A stretch of DNA of 64,000 nt. Source: Cycas panzhihuaensis (lineage: Eukaryota; Cycadophyta). Shown here piece by piece: positions 58,422 through 64,000 of the stretch. A program made the translations under genes and the position numbers. Within the stretch, counting starts at the first letter, position 1, and each line of letters starts with the position of its first letter. Where the stretch lies: NCBI GenBank assembly GCA_023213395.1, contig CM041465.1, positions 99,765,741 to 99,829,740 on the forward strand, in the 5' to 3' direction. The notes below the pieces were generated by a model. It was not told the DNA's origin. It worked only from the letters and a program-made list of their open reading frames with translations, and made no database searches.

Positions 58422-58620
58422 TGTTTTTGCATGGGACTAGACTGACATGAAGGGAATAGATCCCTCCATCATAACCAACAATCTTATGACTATCCCGCCC
58501 CATGCGATAAAAGCAGCACCCCCTCCATCTTAAGTTATCTACTGTCATCAAGATGGAAGTTAAAAAACTCTTCGATATAGGGTTGATCACTAACTTGCCT
58601 TCTAAGGTTCTATACAATCC
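58422..58620 (+). pseudogene. pol (RT): Start of reverse transcriptase of D, truncated
   Basis: Matches A2 10190-10370 (GACATGAAGG, ATGGAAGTTAAAAAACTC) with several stops. Similarity ends near 58600. Confidence 0.6.
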
Positions 58621-59560
58621 CTATTGTACCATAAGTTCATATGCTTTGAGCTTCCACAGCTTAAAGTTATTTCTCCCATTGAACTTCTCCACCTTAAACT
58701 TTGCATTTGTTACTTTTGCTATTTGATATAGAAAGAACCAATACCAAATATTTCACATACTTGCTATAAAATATTAGTATCTTTTATGCCACTTGTTAAG
58801 AAAACTTGGTTCTAAATAACCAAATCTACCATCAAGATCTATTCTATTTTATAATAAGAACAAGATTTAAAATTATAATCAAATGTAAGTACAAAAACTA
58901 GAGATCATTCAACACATACATAAGAAAAGCATAAGCATTACCAAGTATACTAGATTTAATATGGTAGAACCATAAGATGGTGCTAAGGAAACGTCTGCAT
59001 AAGAAAGGCAGGCTTTATTTATCAAGAATGGAAATCTATCCTATAACTACCATAAAGTTCTCATAGCAACAACAACACAACCATCCTCAAAAAAAAGAAA
59101 AAAAAGAAAAAAAACCCTAATTTAGGTTATACAAAGAGTGTCATAAGAAGGTATAAAATCTCAACCATCAAATCTAGGGCCTTTTTTATGAAGATGATGC
59201 CCTATTTAAGCTTCTAAAAGATAACTTAGGCTACTAAAGTCTAGACAAATGAGCTCTCCTTCTTAAGAAGATTTATCAGTGTCTTGGCATTCATAATGAA
59301 ATTTGCTAGGAAGTACTATAGGAAACCTAGATATCCCAAGAGTAACTTGACCTATTTTTACTTCTTAAGTGGGAGAGATTTCAGGATCACTTTGGCTTTC
59401 TTAGGATAGAATTGGATCCTATTTTAGGATCTTATATATTTTATTTATATTTTTAGGCCATTTTTGAGTTTTTTTAATTATATATATAAGCTTACTAACT
59501 TATGGGCCTATTCATAGCAGGGAGCCTACATTGACTTAACCCCACACAATAACATTCACT
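58621..59560. other. Unassigned AT-rich stretch between D and E
   Basis: No similarity to the elements seen. Contains an A-rich tract (59089-59116) and a T/A-rich tract near 59430-59490. No gene recognised. It may be filler at the junction or an insertion into E. Confidence 0.45.
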
Positions 59561-59819
59561 CCTCTACTATGTGTAATGGAGATATGGGGAGCTGAGACTT
59601 ATGAGCTTCATTAGGTTAGAGTTGAGCGAGACTAATTACAAGTTTGAGTCCAAGAGTTAAAGGCATAGCAACTAATAGTGGCACCACCAGTAGTAGCAAT
59701 ACCCCTAGAGGCAACTAGGGATACATACATGCAAGTTTCAATTTTAGAGCTATATCTCCTAGAGGTATAGGGGGAGTAAGACCATCTTCAATTGAGGTAC
59801 AATTAACTAGTAGATCAAA

Positions 59820-59890
59820 TTACAGCATGATCATCAGGGACACATATGACTACCCTATCACATCAATGACCAAGAGACGAGAGTTACCCT
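59820..59890 (+). pseudogene. C-terminal remnant of the antisense gene of E
   Basis: Plus strand (antisense to E) reads THMTTLSHQ, stop, PRDES, matching the basic end THTHTAVTTPKRPRDEES of the A2 antisense gene. The following 250 bases are collinear with A2 13570-13340. Upstream exons were not recognised. Confidence 0.4.
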
Positions 59891-60601
59891 TAGGAAGAGG
59901 GGAGTGGGGTTGGGCTAGCATAGTGACCAAGGATGAGCATTGGGGGTACATGGACCCCACCAAAGTAGAGGAGGGAGAAGCCATGAGATGGCACCCTATG
60001 ATGGCATGATAGGAGGGATAAATATGTATATGCATCTTTTTCATAGTAGAGGAGAGTAAGGCCTCTAAGGGTATAGAGCCTATATGCATGATTGTACCCA
60101 CCTATAAGGATCCCAGCCTCCTCTCAGGATGATACATCTTTATCCACCATATACTTGTCACTTTTTGGATATATATAGATATTTATAGGAGTAAATTAGC
60201 ACCCTATCATTTGCTCTATATCTTTTATATATTTTTTGTGGATGTATTCTTTATGCATATGTCATACCACTCTCGCATGTGCATGTGCTTAGTTTATGTA
60301 TGTTTAATTTATCATGATCTTATATATATGGCATTGTAGCTCATACACCCACATTCCACATGAAATGGTATCACACACTTAGAGATCTAGTTTATACTCA
60401 TGGTGAAGTCTTACGCCTTCTCGTTATGGGATTGTCATCATCACCACACAAAGACGATAGAAAAAGATTTAGGTAAAGCACCTTATATCGATATGACACC
60501 CAAGGTAGGGATAATTTAAGCTCATTTTGGAGTAACAAAGGGGATGTAAATCAACTTCATACTCCTCTTTTAAGGAGGAATCCTAGCCTTATGGATATGG
60601 A

Positions 60602-60804
60602 TAATTTAGGCTCATTTTGGAGTGAGTTGGTAATTTAGGCTTATATCAAAGCAAGTTGGTAATTTAGGCTCATACTAGAGCAAGTTGGTAATTTAGGCTC
60701 ATACTGGAGTAGGTTGGTAGTTTAAGTTTATACCAAACCAAGTTGGTAGTTTAGGCTCATACCAGAGCAAGTTAGTAGTTTAGGCTCATATCAAAGCAAG
60801 TTAT
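60602..60804. repeat. 29-bp minisatellite, seven units, in E
   Basis: Seven consecutive units of exactly 29 bp with consensus TAATTTAGGCTCATAYCAGAG plus CAAGTTGG. On the element's own strand the unit contains GAGCCTAAAYTACCA, present once in A2 at about 12882-12896. Confidence 0.88.
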
Positions 60805-60861
60805 CATCACTACCCCCTAATTTAGAGGGCCAAGATGTTAACTATAAAATCTTTTTAGAAA

Positions 60862-61900
60862 CTAACCATTGGTAACTTTCTCAAACTCGAGGCCTTCTAA
60901 AGTAGTAATATAATATGCATCGTTCTTTAATGTATCAAGGACTACAAAGGGGCCTATCCATTTTGGGCTAAATTTTGAGAGGCAGTCATATAAGTACTCT
61001 AGTTTAAGGACTTTATCCCCAAGAACTAGAGGGCACAATCGAAGGTGCTTGTCATGCATTTTTTGGGCCTTAACCATGGATGCAAGGTTGGCTTGGTATG
61101 TAGTGGCACATTTTTCATCCAACGCCTCAAGATTAAGAAGATGGGCCTAACATCACTACTCTTCATCAATGAAGTCTTTAAGAAAAACTCGTAATAAAAG
61201 GATTTCAACCTTAAGGGGAAGGAAAACCTCTGATCCTTAGACCAAAGAGAAAGGAGTCATTCCTGTAGTGGTCCTAATGGATGTGTGATAGGCCCATAGG
61301 GTGGGATAAATCTGAAGGTATCAATCTCTTTGAGATTGGGTAACTATTTTCTTAAGAATATTGATCAGGGTGTTGTTAAATGCCTCAATCTGGACGTTGG
61401 CCTAGGGATATTAAGGAGATGAGATTTTGTGAGAAATCATAAACTTCTCATAAAGATGATCTAATTCTCTATTATAGAAAGGAGTCCCATTATCTGTAAT
61501 GATAACAATAGGGATCCCAAAATGACAAATAATATTTTCAAAAATGAATGTAGTGATTGTCTTACCCATCATTGAAGATAAATGGTTAGCCTCAATGCAT
61601 TTGGTAAAGTATTATGTTACCATTAGAATTAACTTATGCTGGGCTGAGGAAGGAGAGCTAGTGGCCCCTATAAGGTCTAATCCCCATTGAGAAAATGGCC
61701 ATGATAACACGATGGCATGCAATGCCTCCAATGGTTGGTATATAATGTTGGCATGTTCTTGACATTTATGACAATGTAGGACATGGGTGTGGGCATCTTT
61801 GAATAATATTGGTCAATAGTAACCCTAGCATTATATCCTCTAGGCCATGGATTAGCCTTTGAAATATCCTCCATAGATGCTATAATGGCACTTGCAGAGA
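60862..61900 (-). pseudogene. pol (INT): Integrase of E
   Basis: Minus-strand translation in pieces: CHYSIYGGYF and CHKCQEHAN (zinc motif), QWGLDLIGA (first Asp), ITDNGTPF (second Asp), VQIEAFNNTL (Glu), and the C-terminal module PKWIGPFVV in the open frame 61122-60862. All catalytic residues can be traced, but stops lie between them. It agrees with A2 integrase in every motif. Confidence 0.8.
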
Positions 61901-61999
61901 ACTTGATTTGTCTTTTCTAGGGCAATGCACTATAGGAGGACACCTTTAAAGGAATGTTTATATAATGTATCCTAGATAATGAAATATTGGTGTATCGAA

Positions 62000-62927
62000 G
62001 CCCTAATACTATGCTTGATCTTATCAGAAGCACCATTTAGATACTTTTATTATACCAAATAGTTGACAATGTTCCCATACCATTTATCATTAGCTTGTGA
62101 ATGAGGATCAACCTCTTAGAGTGCTAAAATTGACTCATCTGGCAAAGAGTTATCGATTTGAGTCTTTGATGGATTAGAGATTGGGGCATCTACGAGTTGT
62201 TCAGTGATGAACATACCCTTCTTGGATTTATGATTAATGACCTTAAGGTCATACTCTTAGAGAAGAAGGGCCCACTTACCTATCCTTCTAGTCAGATCCA
62301 ATCACATCATCAAATAACAAAGCAGGTCTAATTAAACATGATATACATTATGTTTCCAAAGAGGTAATGGTGAAGACTCTTAACAACAAAAACTAAAGCT
62401 AAGCATTCTTTTTTACCTGAGGGATAATTTAGTTCAGTAGCAACTAAGGTGTAGCTTATGAAGTCTACAACTTACTCAACCTTAGAATTATCTTCTTAGG
62501 CTAGCATGGCACCCATGAATTTGTCAGTTGCAGTGGTGTAGAGGATGAAGGGTTGATCAAATAGGGGAGGTGCCAAGACTAAAGATATGATGAGAGCTTT
62601 CTTGAGTTGTTGGAAGGCCACTTGGGCCTTATATGTCCACATAAATAGAATTCCCTTCTTAAGTAGGTTGATTAGTAGTTTAGCATTAATGGTGAAATCC
62701 ACTAAAAACCACCGTAAAAACCTAAGGTGGCCTAAGAATGACTTGATTTGCCATTGAGTTTTGGGTGGTGGCATCTCAATCATGACTATAAGATTATTGG
62801 GGTCAACTTTAATCCCTTCTTGAGATATAAGAGACCCTAATAATTTTCCAACAAATACAACAAAAATGCATTTAAGTAGATTCAGGCTAACATGATATTT
62901 ATGGCAATAAGAGAATATCTTCCTCAA
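62000..62927 (-). pseudogene. pol (RT/RNase H): RT thumb and native RNase H of E
   Basis: The open frame 62927-62496 contains LLKCIFV, GIKVDPNN, MPPPKTQWQIKSFLGHLRFLRWF, AFQQLKKAL and LYTTATDKFMGAMLA. The first catalytic Asp of RNase H is missing (TTATD), as in A2 (TSMAS). Downstream pieces (LNYPSGKKECLALV) continue with stops to about 62000. Confidence 0.78.
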
Positions 62928-62929
62928 AT

Positions 62930-63420
62930 ATGCTAGGTGATTAGCATTTTTCAGGATAGGCCTATAAGATCATCCATAAACACCTCTAAAATATTATTAA
63001 TGAGGTCATGGAGGATAAACTTCATGGCCCTTTAATATGTTACTCTGACATTTTCCAAGATGAAGGGCATAACTTTATAAGTAAACACCCCCCATGGGGT
63101 AGTGAAAGCAATCTTGTGGTAGTACTTTGGGGATATATGGATTTGATTATATCCAAAAAAACTATCCATCAAATACATCACCTTAAATCTAGCTATGTAA
63201 TCAATAATTTAATCAATAAAGGATAGCAAACAATTATCTTTGGGATAAGTGTTATTAATATCCTACAAATGAACACAGATCTTGATCATCTCATTTTTCT
63301 TTGTAACTAGGATAATATTAGATACCCATTTGGGATAATCTATCAAGGTGATGAGACTAGCTATATGTAACTTCTCCACTTCCATTTTAATAGTTGTAGA
63401 GATCTTTGGGTGCAATGGAT
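62930..63420 (-). pseudogene. pol (RT): Reverse transcriptase of E
   Basis: Minus-strand pieces include AFTTPWGVFTYKVMPF and LHDLINNILEVFMDDLIG. The catalytic FMDD is intact here (about 62965-62976) whereas A2 has FMDN, so the A2 change is private. Frames are broken by stops. Confidence 0.75.
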
Positions 63421-63598
63421 ATTACTTTTTCTTAATAGGGTAGGTACTAGGTATCATAGTAAGGTTATGCGTGATAATTATAAGGTCAATGCCTTTTATG
63501 TCCAAATAATCCCAAGTAAAGATGTCACAAAATTTGTGAAATAACTTTGTATACTCCTTGACTTCTTGGGGTGAACATTTAGCTCCAATTTTAATAAT

Positions 63599-63946
63599 TC
63601 ATTTAGGGGTCAGGGCAATGTCATTAGTGGCTCTTACGCACAATATATTCCCTTCCTCAAAATGAGGAGGGGCTTGATCCACACAAGGTTCTAGAGGTAT
63701 AATTACCTCACTAGGGTCAATTAACAAAGAACTGATAGCTAGGCACTTTAAAAAACCTAGCTTATAGTGCTTGCTAGGTAGGTTAGATGAAGATTCAACT
63801 AAATTCTCAAGGAGAGCTTTATCGTTCTCAATGAAATCAATCCCATGGATCATTTTTCTCAAAGGGACTTGAGAAAAATGATCAAAATACCAATTGATAT
63901 AATGTGGTGATTCTTCAAAAGACTTAGAATATATGTGAAAGATCAA
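63599..63946 (-). pseudogene. Protease-RT linker of E
   Basis: 115 open codons with HGIDFIENDKALLENLVESSSNLP and APPHFEEGNILCVRATNDIALTPK, matching the D linker and A2. It is one of the longest open frames in E and supports a translated linker of unknown function in this family. Confidence 0.6.
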
Positions 63947-64000
63947 TTATCTTATAGATTGCATGAGAGGAAAATTTGATGGTTCCAAATCACAAATAAT

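Larger units (their letters stand above)
50969..58620 (+). mobile_element. Element D: 5' half of a Tat-like element
   Basis: 5' LTR, leader, gag, protease, linker and the first 60 codons or so of reverse transcriptase, on the plus strand. Family similarity to A2 stops near 58600. No 3' LTR is visible in the window. Many stops; AT-rich and CpG-poor like C. Confidence 0.85.
59560..64000 (-). mobile_element. Element E: minus-strand Tat-like element, pol and post-integrase region
   Basis: Read right to left: linker 63946-63599, reverse transcriptase about 63420-62930, RNase H about 62927-62000, integrase about 61900-60862, a 29-bp tandem array, a spacer collinear with A2 13340-13569, and an antisense-gene remnant. 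The right end runs off the window; the left boundary is uncertain. Degraded throughout. Confidence 0.8.

Noticed and set aside
1-64000. CRISPR arrays, rRNA, tRNA or organelle genes
   Set aside because: No regularly spaced direct repeats with unique spacers and no rRNA or tRNA-like sequence was recognised; the tandem arrays at 3438 and 60602 are minisatellites.
50969-64000. D and E as one element with an internal inversion
   Set aside because: Linker and the start of RT are present in both, so they must be two copies.

Overview
This is nuclear DNA of a seed plant with a large, repeat-rich genome. A gymnosperm is my best guess: old, slowly decaying nested retrotransposons fill almost everything and there is one host gene fragment in 64 kb. 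The taxon is inferred; nothing in the window proves it.

Layout. (1) Positions 1-21281 hold a nest of long-LTR Ty3/gypsy elements. Element A1 contributes the end of its internal region (1-1233) and a 3' LTR (1234-3498) that resumes at 19994-20504. Inside that LTR sits element A2, complete from LTR to LTR (3499-19988), with a perfect 5-bp target duplication GTTTG on both sides. A1 itself lies in an older LTR whose end survives at 20505-21281. (2) Positions 21282-29640 are AT-rich intergenic DNA with one recognisable host gene, the extracellular part of a WAKL15/20-type wall-associated receptor (25759-26433), behind a good TATA box but truncated. (3) A solo LTR of a related subfamily (29822-33067, target duplication AAGAG) is followed by a 323-bp TRIM-like mini-element on the minus strand (33094-33416). 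(4) Element C (35356-47530, target duplication CATGC) is a rearranged relative that lost reverse transcriptase and integrase. (5) Element D, on the plus strand (50969 to about 58620), and element E, on the minus strand (about 59560 to the window end), are two further degraded relatives facing each other.

The A, C, D and E elements share one design that matches the Tat/Ogre side of plant Ty3/gypsy: LTRs of 2.6-3.3 kb, Gag with a CX2HX4HX4C knuckle, protease, reverse transcriptase, native RNase H, integrase, then a long region after integrase, and, where the 3' end is visible, a second RNase H of the RVT_3/archaeal type just before the polypurine tract. The post-integrase region carries an antisense gene. 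In A2 it can be read as a spliced minus-strand gene with its own TATA box, a 24-bp first exon, a PMD-like (plant mobile domain) exon and a coiled-coil last exon. The same 24-bp first exon and PMD-like exon are visible in element C, and a remnant of the 3' end is visible in E.

No copy looks functional. Stops and frameshifts run through every reading frame, and many changes are C-to-T or G-to-A at former CpG sites, as expected for long-methylated plant repeats. The most interesting points are the spliced antisense PMD-like gene, the shared Asp-to-Asn change in all three extra RNase H copies, and short LTR motifs (a G-box block, a hairpin palindrome, a splice-donor-like core) that stay conserved between subfamilies whose remaining LTR sequence has drifted far apart.
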